From Amycolatopsis methanolica 239 (lineage in GTDB: Bacteria; Actinomycetota; Actinomycetes; Mycobacteriales; Pseudonocardiaceae), in assembly GCF_000739085.1 (NCBI RefSeq), contig NZ_CP009110.1:6572001-6636000 (forward strand): a stretch of 64,000 bases of DNA. The letters are read 5' to 3'. The notes beneath the pieces were generated by a model, which worked only from the letters and a program-made list of their open reading frames with translations, made no database searches and was not told the DNA's origin. Each line of letters starts with the position of its first letter. The stretch's first letter is position 1. The translations under genes and the position numbers were made by a program. Positions 20,077 through 31,582 of the stretch are shown here, piece after piece.

Positions 20077-20624
20077 AAGGCCGCGGTGGCGAGCACGAGG
20101 TCGAACGGCGCGGGGAGGCGGATCTCCTCGCCGAACGAGACCTGCTCCGAGCGGCGGTAGTGCCCGTCGACGGGATCCGAGAACAGGGTGACCGACGGTT
20201 TCGGCTCCGCGTACCGGTCGATCAGGAGGTAGAGGGGCACCGGCGCTTGCACGTAGGCCCAGAGCTTCTCGACGCGATCCGTGCGGGCGTTGCCCCGGGA
20301 GACGATCTCCACCACCAGTTCCGCGGCCTCCGCCGGAACGGGCACGTTGTCCGGGCGCGACAGCAGTTCGTGGCGTGGAACCACCACCAGGCCGGGCACG
20401 TAGAGCCGGCTCGCGCTCCGAATGGAGACGCCGAGCTTCTGGAGGATGGCCCGATCCTCGGGAACCGCTCGCGCCAAGGCGCGATGGACCGACGCAGCGA
20501 TCCTGCTGTGCCCGTTGCCGACGGGCGGCGTCAACCGCGCCCTTTCCCGGTGATCTCCGCCCGCCACCCCTCGGGCACGTCGCGGTTCTGCCACTCGCGA
20601 AGCCGGGTTTCCCAGTTTGCCCAC
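20073..20624 (-). pseudogene. Uma2-family (DUF820) endonuclease-like protein, frameshifted
   Basis: C-terminal about 145 residues match the Uma2 family, a PD-(D/E)XK nuclease fold common in actinomycetes (NGHSRIAASVHRAL, LVVEIVS, DRVEKLWAYV, LYLLID). The N-terminal part (WETRLREWQNRDVPEGWRAEI) is in another frame; one missing G near 20540 would join them. The usual P-D of the motif before VVV reads VPGLVVV, so a key Asp appears replaced by Gly. No convincing start codon is seen for the N-terminal part. The gene is probably inactive, or the sequence is imperfect. Confidence 0.7.
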
Positions 20625-20688
20625 GCACCGCAGCCTAGAACGGCGTTTCCCGTGGTCAACCGCGGTCCGGCACGTCAGTCCGCGGTCC

Positions 20689-21402
20689 TCAGGCGAGCTT
20701 CAGCAGCAGCTCGCTCAGCTCCGCGGGCATCGTGATCATGCAGTCGTGGCCCGTGGGCAGTTCCCAGACCTCCGCGGGCGTTCCGTTGGGCTGCACGGCG
20801 GGCACGGCGCGGCGCGAGAAGCCCTCCGGCTTGACGGCGCAGTGGATGTGCGTCCGCGGGATCGACCGCGTCGCCGGGTTGTCGAGTCGCACCGGTTGCT
20901 GCAGGCAGCGCACCGGCTGGTCGGACAGCATCGTGCGCAGCCAGGCGATGTCGTCGGTGACGCCGAACAGGCCGGCCGGCGGCGGCTCGGGCACCGGCGG
21001 GACGCCCCAGCCGCTTTCGGACGTCAGCGCGAGGTCGATCAGCGCCTGGGTGACGGACAGGACGTCCGCCGCGGATTCGCCGTCCTCGGGGACCATCGCG
21101 TCCAGGTACACCAGGCGCGCGATCCGGTCCGGCCGCTCGTTCGCCACCGACGAGATCACCAACCCGGCGTAGCTGTGCCCGACGAGCACCACGTCGGCGA
21201 GGTCCTCCTCGCGGATCAGCCCGGCGACGTCCGCCACGTGTGTGTCGAGGCCGACCTCGGGGCCGGCCAGGTGCGCCTTGTCGCCGTCGCCGGTCAGCGT
21301 CGGCGCGAGCACGCGGTGCCCGGCCGCCTCCAGCAACGGCGTCACCCGCGTCCAGCACTCCCCGGTGTGCCACGCGCCGTGCACCAGCAGGTAGGTCGTC
21401 AT
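20689..21402 (-). CDS. Alpha/beta hydrolase
   Basis: 237-residue single-domain hydrolase: oxyanion region LVHGAWHTGECW, nucleophile elbow GHSYAG (Ser about residue 96), and a late GHD histidine. It resembles the esterase/salicylate-esterase-like subgroup; the substrate is unknown. It is divergent from a TetR gene, with a strong double palindrome between them (21421-21461), so it is probably the target of that regulator. Confidence 0.85.
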   Translation of the reverse strand: MTTYLLVHGAWHTGECWTRVTPLLEAAGHRVLAPTLTGDGDKAHLAGPEVGLDTHVADVAGLIREEDLADVVLVGHSYAGLVISSVANERPDRIARLVYLDAMVPEDGESAADVLSVTQALIDLALTSESGWGVPPVPEPPPAGLFGVTDDIAWLRTMLSDQPVRCLQQPVRLDNPATRSIPRTHIHCAVKPEGFSRRAVPAVQPNGTPAEVWELPTGHDCMITMPAELSELLLKLA

Positions 21403-21420
21403 CGATCGCTCCGATCAGAA

Positions 21421-21461
21421 GCGGGACACTGTCCCGGTTAACATACGGGACCGTGTCCCGC
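21421..21461. promoter_or_regulatory. Predicted TetR operator between hydrolase and tetR genes
   Basis: Two 13-bp palindromes, GGGACACTGTCCC (21423-21435) and GGGACCGTGTCCC (21447-21459), centred 24 bp apart and enclosed by perfect 9-bp outer arms GCGGGACAC and GTGTCCCGC. The AT-rich TTAACATA between them could hold a -10 element. This is a typical self-regulating divergent TetR arrangement. Confidence 0.8.
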
Positions 21462-21478
21462 TTCCACCGGGTGGGAGA

Positions 21479-22048
21479 ATGGGCCGCGTGGACGACAGCG
21501 CACCCAAGCGGGCCGACGCGCGGCGCAACCAGAAAGCCCTGCTCGACGCGGCGGCCGCGGTCTTCGTCGCGTCCGGCGTGGAGGCGCCGATCCGCGACAT
21601 CGCGGCCAAGGCGGGCGTCGGCACCGCCACGATCTACCGCCACTTCCCCACGAGGGCGGACCTGATCATCGCCGTCTACCGGCACCAGGTGGAGGCGCTC
21701 GCCGAGGCCGGACCGGCGCTGCTCGCCGCCAGCGCGACCCCGTACGCCGCCCTCGCCCAGTGGCTCGACCAGTTCGTCGACTTCGTGATCACCAAGCAGG
21801 GCCTGCCCGCGGTGTTGCAGTCCGACGCCCCCTGCTACGACCCCCTGCACTCCTACTTCCTGGAGCGGCTCGTCCCGGTCTGCACACAGCTGCTCGAAGC
21901 CGCGTCGGCCGAGATCCGCGGCGGCCTCGACGCGTACGAGCTGATGCGCGGCATCGGCGGCCTCTGCGCGGGCGCGAGCAGCAAGCACCCCTACGACGCG
22001 CGCCGCCTGGTCGGCCTCCTCGTCGCGGGGCTCCGTCGGCCGGACTGA
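21479..22048 (+). CDS. TetR-family transcriptional regulator
   Basis: 189 residues: N-terminal helix-turn-helix (IRDIAAKAGVGTATIYRHFPTRADLI) and a C-terminal ligand domain of the TetR_C type found in repressors of small hydrophobic ligands. The start is ATG 21479 or GTG 21488. It is divergent from the alpha/beta hydrolase and probably represses both from the palindromic site upstream. Its 3' end overlaps the degraded MFS gene. Confidence 0.88.
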   Translation: MGRVDDSAPKRADARRNQKALLDAAAAVFVASGVEAPIRDIAAKAGVGTATIYRHFPTRADLIIAVYRHQVEALAEAGPALLAASATPYAALAQWLDQFVDFVITKQGLPAVLQSDAPCYDPLHSYFLERLVPVCTQLLEAASAEIRGGLDAYELMRGIGGLCAGASSKHPYDARRLVGLLVAGLRRPD

Positions 22049-23052
22049 AGACCTATCGCGTGGCGTGCGGCGCCGCGGTGGAGCGACGACACGGCCAGCC
22101 CGCCGAGCACGCCGGCCGCCCCCAGCAGCGACAGCGCGCCCAGCGCGAACACGCCGACCGTCGCCCCGGCCCGCGTGGAGGCGATCGCCGCGAAGAGGAC
22201 CAGTGCCGCCGCCAGCACCGCGATGAGCACCCGCAGCGAAGCCCACGGCCACCGGTCCGCGAGCCGCCCACCGGCGAGGTTCCCGCACAGCGCGCCCGCG
22301 CCGAACACCATCAGCAGCACGACCACCCCGCCGGGCGGGAAGATCCGGCCGAGGATCGGCGACAGGTGGGTGTAGGCCACGAAGAACCCGGTCTCCGTCA
22401 CCAGCGTCACCACACCAGCACCGGCCGCGTCACCAGCGCCCGCAGCTCCGGGCCCCAGCCGCGGCGGCTCCGCGGTCCGGGTGGCCGGCACCAGCAGCGC
22501 CACCGCCGCCATCGCGGCCAGCGCCACGACCGCCAGCAGCCAGAACGACGTCCGCCGCCCGTACGCCTCACCCACGAGGGTGCCCAGTGGCGCGCCGAGG
22601 ACGGTCGCGAGGTTCAGCCCCGTCGACACGAACGCGATGGCTCACCCGCGCTTCGACGGGTGGACCATCGACGCGGCCAGCACGAGCGCGATCGCGAAGA
22701 ACGTGCTGTGCGTCGGCGCGGTGACCACCCGCGCCGCCAGCAGCACGCCGAACCCGGTCGCGCTCGCCGCGAGCGCGTTGCCCGCCGCGAACAGCGCGAC
22801 CAGCCCGAGCAGCGCCGCCTTGCGCGGCACCCTCAGAGTCGCGGCCGTCACGAGCGGGCCGCCGATGGTCACCGTCAGCGCGTACCCGGCCACGAGCAGG
22901 CCGGCCGAGGGCACCGGCACCCGCAGGTCGGCCGACAACGCGGGCAGCAGTCCGATCACGAGCGTCTCCGCCGTGACGACCACGAAGAGACAGGCGCCGA
23001 GCGCGATCAGCGCGGCCGTGGTTCGCATGACCGTCAACCTAGGGGCTGACAT
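21991..23052 (-). pseudogene. MFS transporter (DHA1 type), interrupted
   Basis: From ATG 23052 (or 23028) the protein shows TM1-TM4 of a drug/arabinose-efflux MFS protein (LVIGLLPALSADLRVPVPSAGLLVAGYALTV type), then a TGA at 22642-22644 in the same frame (SKRG-stop-AIAFVSTGLN; family usually has Arg, one base from TGA). The frame continues through TM5-TM8 (VFGAGALCGNLAGGRLADRW). Near 22130 it jumps to what looks like the last helix (LLGAAGVLGGLAVSS), so about three helices are missing. The tail then runs into the TetR 3' end. Not functional as written. Confidence 0.7.
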
Positions 23053-23141
23053 CGGTGTGAATCTCCAGCGCGGGTGAGCGGTCTCACCGTCGCGCTCTTG
23101 AGGTCTGCCGCGCGACGTGGCATGGTCGGACGGACAACCGA

Positions 23142-24897
<1,756 letters not shown>

Positions 24898-24898
<1 letters not shown>

Positions 24899-25713
24899 TG
24901 AGCGTCACCCCGAAGACCGCGCTGACCATCGCGGGGAGCGATTCCGGCGGTGGGGCGGGGATCCAGGCCGACCTGCGGGCGTTCTTCGCCTGCGGGGTGC
25001 ACGGGATGACCGCGATCACCGCAGTCACCGTGCAGAACTCCGTCGGCGTGCAGGGCTTCACCGAGATCCCGCCGGACGTCGTGTCGGCGCAGATCAAGGC
25101 GGTGGCCGGAGACATGGGCGTGGACGCGGCCAAGACCGGCATGCTGGCGACGGCGGAGATCATCACCGCCGTCGCCAAGACGCTCGACGAGGTCCACATC
25201 GGACGCAACGCGGACGTGCCGTTCGTGGTGGACCCGGTGGCGGCATCCATGCACGGGGACGCCCTGCTGCGTGAGGAGGCGCTGGAGGCCATCCGCACGG
25301 AGCTGTTCCCGCGCGCGACCCTGGTGACCCCGAACCTGGACGAGGTCCGGCTGCTCACCGGCGTCGAGGTCACCGACAGAGCCAGCCAGCGCGACGCGGC
25401 GCGGGCGCTGCTTGCCCTGGGCCCGATGTGGGTGCTGGTCAAGGGCGGGCACCTCTACGACGACCCGGAGTGCGTGGACCTGCTGTCCGACGGCGTGCAG
25501 GTCATCGAGCTGTCCGCACGGCGGATCGACACGCCGCACACGCACGGCGGCGGGGACACGCTGGCCTCGTCGATCACCGCGTTCCTCGCCAAGGGGCTCG
25601 GGGTGCCGGACGCGGTGGACGAGGGCAAGCGGTTCATCGAGCGGTGCGTGGCCGAGGCGTACCCGCTCGGCGAGGGTGTCGGGCCGGTGTCCCCGTTCTG
25701 GCGGCTCGCTTGA
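24898..25713 (+). CDS. thiD: Hydroxymethylpyrimidine/phosphomethylpyrimidine kinase, copy 1
   Basis: Ribokinase-fold kinase phosphorylating HMP and HMP-P, 271 residues. Seen: TIAGSDSGGGAGIQADL, TAVTVQNSVGV, AAKTGMLA, DPVAASMHGDAL, and the catalytic/anion-hole region HTHGGGDTLASSI, where the usual G-x-G-D motif is intact. ATG 24898 overlaps the thiC stop. It is in an operon with thiC and a second thiD, under the TPP riboswitch. Confidence 0.95.
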
Positions 25714-25738
25714 TCGGCGGGTTTGCGACACTGGGGGC

Positions 25739-26572
25739 ATGAGCCAGAACGCGAGTCCGCCCGCCGCCCTGACCATCGCCGGATCCGACTCCGGTGGTGC
25801 CGCGGGGTTGCAGGCGGACCTGCGCACGTTCCTGACCTGCGGGGTGCACGGCCTGGTCGCGGTCACGGCGGTGACCGTGCAGAACACGCTTGGCGTGCAC
25901 GACCGCTCCGACATCCCGGCGCGGATCGTGGCCGGGCAGATCGAGGCGGTCGCCGCGGACATGGGGATGCAGGCCGCGAAGACCGGGATGCTGGCCTCCG
26001 CGGAGATCATTGAGGCGGTCGCGGAGGCGTGTGACCGGGCGGAGATCGGGCGGGACTCGAAGGTGCCGTTCGTGGTCGACCCGGTGGCTGCGTCGATGCA
26101 CGGGCACCCGCTGTTCGACGCGGCCGGGCTGGCCGCGCTGCGGGATCTGCTGCTGCCGCGGGCCGCGGTGATCACGCCGAACCTGGACGAGGTGCGCCTG
26201 CTGACCGGGATCGAGGTGACCGACCGCGCGGGCATGCACGACGCGGCGGTGGCGCTGAAGGAGCTCGGACCGAAGTACGTGCTGGTGAAGAGCGGGCACC
26301 TGACCAGTGACCCGGAGTGCGTGGACCTGCTCTACGACGGCCGCACGTTCGTCGAACTGCCCGGGCCGCGCTTCTCCACGCCGCACACGCACGGCGCGGG
26401 AGACGCGATGGCGTCGGCGCTGACCGCGGGCCTGGCGCGGGGCATGTCGATGCCGGAGGCCGCGCGGTTCGGGAAGTGGTTCGTCAGCAACGCGGTCGCG
26501 AACTCCTACCCGATGGGCGCGAAGGTCGGCCCGGTATCCGCCTTCTGGCGGCTCGCACCAGAAACCCGCTAG
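25739..26572 (+). CDS. thiD: Hydroxymethylpyrimidine/phosphomethylpyrimidine kinase, copy 2
   Basis: 277 residues, closely similar to the gene just upstream (both have TIAGSDSGG.AG.QADLR, CGVHG, FVVDPVAASMHG, TPNLDEVRLLTG.EVTDR, DPECVDLL), so a tandem duplication. The active site is HTHGAGDAMASAL, the more usual GAGD form. It starts at ATG 25739, 25 bp after copy 1, and both are probably co-transcribed. Whether the copies divide the two phosphorylations or one salvages another pyrimidine is not decidable from sequence. Confidence 0.93.
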   Translation: MSQNASPPAALTIAGSDSGGAAGLQADLRTFLTCGVHGLVAVTAVTVQNTLGVHDRSDIPARIVAGQIEAVAADMGMQAAKTGMLASAEIIEAVAEACDRAEIGRDSKVPFVVDPVAASMHGHPLFDAAGLAALRDLLLPRAAVITPNLDEVRLLTGIEVTDRAGMHDAAVALKELGPKYVLVKSGHLTSDPECVDLLYDGRTFVELPGPRFSTPHTHGAGDAMASALTAGLARGMSMPEAARFGKWFVSNAVANSYPMGAKVGPVSAFWRLAPETR

Positions 26573-26709
26573 CCCGGGCCGGGCCGGGCCGCACCCGGCA
26601 CGGCCCGCGAGTCCCACCCTCCCGAGCGCGAGTCCCACGCTCCGGGCGGCAAATTCAGCGCGCCCGGGCGTGAGCGGCGCTTCCCAGCCACCGCGAACCC
26701 AGGGCGCGG

Positions 26710-27141
26710 TCAGCTCTCGTCGCCGGCCAGCAGTGCTTCCAGCGCCGGCAGCGCCTGCCCGAGTGCGGCCTGGTGCTCCGGCGACAGGCGGTCGATCCGC
26801 TTCTGCAGCTCGTGCACGCGCGTCGACCGCAGGCCGAGCAGCATCCGCTCGCCCTGCGGGGTGGCCGTCGCCAGCCAGGCGCGCCGGTCGATGGGATCGG
26901 GCTCGCGGCTCGCCCAGCCCGCGTCGACCAGCGAGGCGACTATCCGCGACATCGTCGCGGCCGCCACGCCCTCCTTCGCCGCCAGGTCGCCGAGCCGCAT
27001 CGGCCCGAAGGCGACCAGCGTCGACAGCGCGGAAATGGAGCCGTGGCCGGGCCCGGGTGTGCCTGCCTGCCGCAGGGACCGGGACAGCCGGCCGACGGCG
27101 AGGAACAACCGCCCAGCGACATCCTCGGTTGACTCAACCAC
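26710..27141 (-). CDS. MarR-family transcriptional regulator
   Basis: 143 residues with the winged-helix MarR pattern: LSTLVAFGPMRLGDLAAKEGVAAATMSRIVASLVDAGWASREPDPIDRRAWLATATPQG. The start is GTG 27141 (MVESTEDVAG). No divergent or clustered target gene is obvious: the thiG end is 85 bp upstream and thiD converges from the left. The target is unknown. Confidence 0.85.
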   Translation of the reverse strand: MVESTEDVAGRLFLAVGRLSRSLRQAGTPGPGHGSISALSTLVAFGPMRLGDLAAKEGVAAATMSRIVASLVDAGWASREPDPIDRRAWLATATPQGERMLLGLRSTRVHELQKRIDRLSPEHQAALGQALPALEALLAGDES

Positions 27142-27226
27142 TCTCGAGCTCCTTCGCCTCGCCGACCGCCCGGGTGCGGTAAACCATACGTGCTCGCCGC
27201 GGCAAACCGAGGTGAAGCCGGGTTTT

Positions 27227-28192
<966 letters not shown>

Positions 28193-28193
<1 letters not shown>

Positions 28194-29299
28194 CAGACCC
28201 CTCCTGTTCCGAGCCGGGCCGGGTCCGCCGCGAGCGCCTCCTCGGGCGTTTTCTCCCCAGCCAGCCAAGCCACGACGGCGTCGGCGGTGACCGGCGCCAT
28301 GAGCAGACCGTTGCGGTGGTGACCGGTCGCGGCGAGGACGCCGTCGCCGAGGTCACCGATGAACGGGAGCGTGTCGGTGCTGGCCGCGCGCAGCCCGGCG
28401 GCGGTCTCGACCAGCTCGTACTCGTCGATGCTGGGGAAGATCCGCTCGGCGCCTTCGAGCAGCTCGCGCACGCCGCGGGCGCTGACAGTGTCGTCGAAAC
28501 CGGCCTCGTACTGCGTCGCGCCGAGGACCAGCTCGCCGCCTTCGCGCGGCACGAGGTACACCGGTCGCCCCTCGACGACGGCGCGCACCGTGCGCGTGGG
28601 CGGCGGCAGGCTCGTGCGCCGCGCGCGCAAGCGGAGGATCTCACCCTTGAGCGGGCGGACACCTCGCGCGAGCACCGGGTGCAACCGGGCGCTGTGCGCG
28701 CCGGCGGCGATGACCACGACGTCGCACGGGACCTCGCGGTGGGCCGTGCGGACGCGGCCGGGTTCGACAGCCGTCGCCTCGTCGCCGGTGAACTCCGCGC
28801 CGTGCCGGAGCGCGGCGGCTTCGAGCGCGCGGAGCAGCTTGCGGTTGTCGACCGCCAGGTCGCCGGGCACAAGCAGGCCGCCGCGCACCGCGCCCAGCCC
28901 GGGTTCGAGCGCGCGCAGCCTGCGGCCGGTGACCTGTTCGACCTCGCGGCCGACCGACCGCAGGTAGCCGGCGACGATGTCCAGCTGGTCGGCGTCGGCC
29001 CGGTCCAGTGCCACGACAACCGTGCCTGCCCGGGACAGCCCGGGGTCGCCGCCGTCCGCGGCAAGCGCTTGCGCGAACGCCGGCCAGCGCCTCAGGGACT
29101 CCTCGCCGAGCGCGAGGGACTCCTCTTCGCCGGGCCAGGCCTCGGTGACCGGGGCCAGCATGCCACCGGCGACCCAGGACGCGCCACGGCCGGGCGCGGG
29201 ATCGACGACGGTGACGCGGTGCCCGGCCGCCGCGGCGCGCCACGCCACGGACAGGCCGATGACCCCGCCGCCGACGACGGCCACGTGCTGGTTGCTCAT
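28193..29299 (-). CDS. thiO: Glycine oxidase ThiO
   Basis: FAD-dependent amine oxidase (DAO fold) giving dehydroglycine for thiazole synthesis. 368 residues from ATG 29299: FAD-binding GGGVIGLSVAWRAAAAGHRVTVVD at the N-terminus, GASWVAGGMLAP, LKGEILRLR, and the C-terminal GHHRNGLLMAPVTA motif that closes the FAD site. The open frame reaches 29344 but those residues overlap the riboswitch. It is translationally coupled to thiS and controlled by the upstream TPP riboswitch. Confidence 0.94.
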
Positions 29300-29308
29300 G
29301 AGAATCAC

Positions 29309-29398
29309 GCTCCCTGCGCCGGCATGATCCGGATCAGGTTCCACGGTCGGAGCGCTGACAGCTCCCTCTCAGCCCGTGGCTCGGGCTCCCGTGCGGAC
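29309..29398 (-). ncRNA. TPP riboswitch (THI box) upstream of thiO
   Basis: On the minus strand: CTGAGAGGG (plus positions 29364-29372) and AACCTGATCCGGATCATGCC with GGCGCAGGGA (plus positions 29311-29340). Its 3' end is about 10 bp from the thiO ATG, again suggesting ribosome-binding-site occlusion. The DNA also lies directly upstream of the divergent thiE gene. Confidence 0.95.
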
Positions 29399-29433
29399 AC
29401 CTCCACCCTAACGTGCGAGATAGGGTTCAGGCC

Positions 29434-30090
29434 ATGCCAGGGCTCAGTGGTGACGAGATCAGGAAACGCCTCGACGCGGCGCGGCTCTACCTGTGCACCG
29501 GGGACCGGCCGGATCTGGCCGAGTTCGCGGACGCCGCGCTGGCCGGTGGCGTGGACATCATCCAGCTGCGGGACAAGCGGGACGGGGCGCCGCTGGAGGC
29601 CCGTCAGGAGCTGGCCGCGCTGGAGATCCTGGCGGAGGCGTGCGCGCGGCACGGGGCGCTGCTGGCTGTGAACGACCGGGCGGACATCGCGGCGGCCGTC
29701 GACGCCGACGTGCTGCACCTGGGGCAGGACGACCTGCCGGTGCCGCTGGCGCGGCGGGTGATCGGCGACGAGCCGGTGATCGGCCGCTCGACGCACGACC
29801 GTCCACAGGCCGAGGCCGCGGCTGTGGAAGAAGGTGTGGACTACTTCTGCACCGGCCCCTGCTGGCCGACGCCGACGAAGCCCGGCCGGCCGGCGCCGGG
29901 CCTGGACCTGGTGCGCTCGACCGCGGCGCTCGGCACCGCGCGCCCGTGGTTCGCCATCGGCGGCATCGACGCGGAACGGCTGCCGGAGGTGCTGGCGGCG
30001 GGCGCGTCGCGGATCGTGGTGGTGCGGGCGATCACCGAGGCCGAGGACCCGGCCGCGGCTGCCCGAGCGCTGCGGGCAGAGCTGGGCTGA
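29434..30090 (+). CDS. thiE: Thiamine-phosphate synthase
   Basis: Joins HMP-diphosphate and thiazole phosphate. 218 residues: [97 protein letters not shown], and the C-terminal phosphate-binding [32 protein letters not shown] 29434 chosen; an in-frame GTG 29413 is less likely. It has no riboswitch on its own strand. Degenerate copies of its last codons follow (see the repeat feature). Confidence 0.95.
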   Translation: MPGLSGDEIRKRLDAARLYLCTGDRPDLAEFADAALAGGVDIIQLRDKRDGAPLEARQELAALEILAEACARHGALLAVNDRADIAAAVDADVLHLGQDDLPVPLARRVIGDEPVIGRSTHDRPQAEAAAVEEGVDYFCTGPCWPTPTKPGRPAPGLDLVRSTAALGTARPWFAIGGIDAERLPEVLAAGASRIVVVRAITEAEDPAAAARALRAELG

Positions 30091-30415
30091 GGCGGGCTCT
30101 CGGGCCGGACGCGGTAGAGCCGCCAGCAGTCGCGCCGAGGCCGGGCAGGCATCAACGCGACCGGTTGCCCGAGGCGCCGGGCGCGTCACCGATCTGGTAG
30201 CCATCACCGAGGCCGAAGACCCGGCCGCGACCGCCCGAGCACAGCTCGACCGAGCCGGACCCGCTGGCCCAGACGCGGCAGAGCCACCAACAGCCCGCGC
30301 CGAAGCCGCTGCCCGGCGGCCGACATCACCGCGACCAGCTGCCGGAGGCGCCGGGCGCGGGCGCGTCACCGATCGTGGTCGTGCGGGCCATCACCGAGGC
30401 CGAGCCGTTGTGCGC
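29970..30415 (+). repeat. Degenerate direct repeats of the thiE 3' end
   Basis: The end of thiE (about 29970-30090) is followed by two decayed copies beginning near 30158 and 30333, spacing about 175-188 bp. Each copy starts GCGACC-GCTGCCCGAGG-like and includes ATCACCGAGGCCGA; the spacers also match each other (GACGCGG-AGAGCC-CCA-CAG, CGCGCCGA-GCC). Translated, copies 2 and 3 still show [10 protein letters not shown]-like words, but with stops and frame changes. This 425-bp stretch between thiE and the next gene holds nothing else except the terminator. Confidence 0.75.
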
Positions 30416-30463
30416 TGCACGCGCGACCGGGACACGCCGGCGAGATCGGAGCGGGTGCCGGAC

Positions 30464-30498
30464 AAAAAACAAGCCCTCCGCGAAAACTCGCGAAGGGC
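30464..30498 (-). terminator. Rho-independent terminator of the membrane-protein gene at 30516
   Basis: On the minus strand a stem GCCCTTCGCGA / TCGCGGAGGGC with an AAAC-complement loop is followed by TTGTTTTTTG (A-run at 30464-30469 on plus). It lies 18 bp after the stop at 30516 and is one of the few U-tract terminators in the window. Confidence 0.85.
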
Positions 30499-30515
30499 CT
30501 GTGGTCAGCTTCGGA

Positions 30516-31415
30516 TCAAGGGCTGCTCGGCGCGGTCGTCGCCGTTTCGGATGCGGCGGACGGTGTCTCCTGGACGCTGGTGCTCGGCGTCGTCGTCACG
30601 GGGGACTCGGTCTGCTCGGCGCTGGACGACCTCGTCGGCGTGCTGCTCGTGCTCGCCGGCGCCCGCTCTTCCTCGCTCGTCGAGCTCTCGGTGACCGTCG
30701 TGACCTGCGTGGTCGTCGGCTCGGCACCACCGGAACCGCCGACCACCCGGCCCAGCGTCGTCCCGGTGCCGCCGGACACGGTGCTCCCGGTCGCGGCCTC
30801 GAAGCCGGTGATCGCCAGCATCCCGACCACGAACGCCACCACACTGGTCGCGACCGCGAGCGTCCACCGGCTCTTCCACCAGGGCTTCGCACCGGCGGGC
30901 GGGGCGGCCTCCTCCTCGACCGGCTGGTCCACCGGCTTCGGGATGAACACGGTCTTCTCGCCGCCCCCGGATCCGCCCTGCCCGGCGACTGGCATCCGGC
31001 GCGTCGTGCCGGACAGCGGTGGCGTGATCGGGTGCACGACCCTCGTCGGCATCTCGGTCAGCTGTGTGGCCGGTCTTCGCTGCGCCGCCCCGTTCTGCTG
31101 GTGCCTGACCAGCGGGTGCGTCGACCGCGGCGCGACCGCGGGCGGCACGACCTTCGTCTGCTGCCGGGTCTCCGCCACCGCCAGCAGCTCGGCCGTCTTG
31201 CGCGCCGCCGCCCGCGTGCTGCGCAGCGACCGCAGGTAGATCTCGCTACCCACGGTCGTCACGATGCTCGCGACACCGGCGCCGATGACCGTGCCCGCCA
31301 CCCCCAGCGTGGAGCCCAGGAAAGCAGCCGTCACCGCGGCCAGCGCCGACGCCACCACCTGCGCCGGAGACAGCCCGGACTTCTTCTCGGCGCTCTCTTC
31401 CTTCTCCTCGGTCAT
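30516..31415 (-). CDS. Hypothetical two-segment membrane protein with Ser/Thr-rich tail
   Basis: 299 residues from ATG 31415 (MTEEKEESAEKKSGLSPAQV). It shows an N-terminal hydrophobic, Gly/Ala-rich region (about 17-50, VVASALAAVTAAFLGSTLGV), a soluble basic central part, a second transmembrane helix at about 180-202 (WTLAVATSVVAFVVGMLAIT) and a disordered Ser/Thr/Glu tail of about 90 residues, presumably extracytoplasmic. No recognised domain. The layout is common in Pseudonocardiaceae envelope proteins of unknown function. It stands alone with its own terminator. Confidence 0.7.
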   Translation of the reverse strand: MTEEKEESAEKKSGLSPAQVVASALAAVTAAFLGSTLGVAGTVIGAGVASIVTTVGSEIYLRSLRSTRAAARKTAELLAVAETRQQTKVVPPAVAPRSTHPLVRHQQNGAAQRRPATQLTEMPTRVVHPITPPLSGTTRRMPVAGQGGSGGGEKTVFIPKPVDQPVEEEAAPPAGAKPWWKSRWTLAVATSVVAFVVGMLAITGFEAATGSTVSGGTGTTLGRVVGGSGGAEPTTTQVTTVTESSTSEEERAPASTSSTPTRSSSAEQTESPVTTTPSTSVQETPSAASETATTAPSSP

Positions 31416-31582
31416 GATCGCGGTGTGTCGCTCTCCCTCTCGTGTTAACCCCATCGTGTCCAACGTGTTTGTCGATTGAGATGCTCCCAGCGTTGCCGGA
31501 TGGTGACGCAGGCCACCCTCAACGTCCACAATGGACACGACGGGCTTAACAATCCTTTGACAACGCAAGGGATCTTGGGGAG

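Noticed and set aside
22642-22644. TGA in the MFS gene as a selenocysteine codon, given selB in the same window
   Set aside because: MFS transporters are not known selenoproteins, the site is normally Arg-like, no hairpin of SECIS type is apparent after it, and the gene is otherwise damaged.
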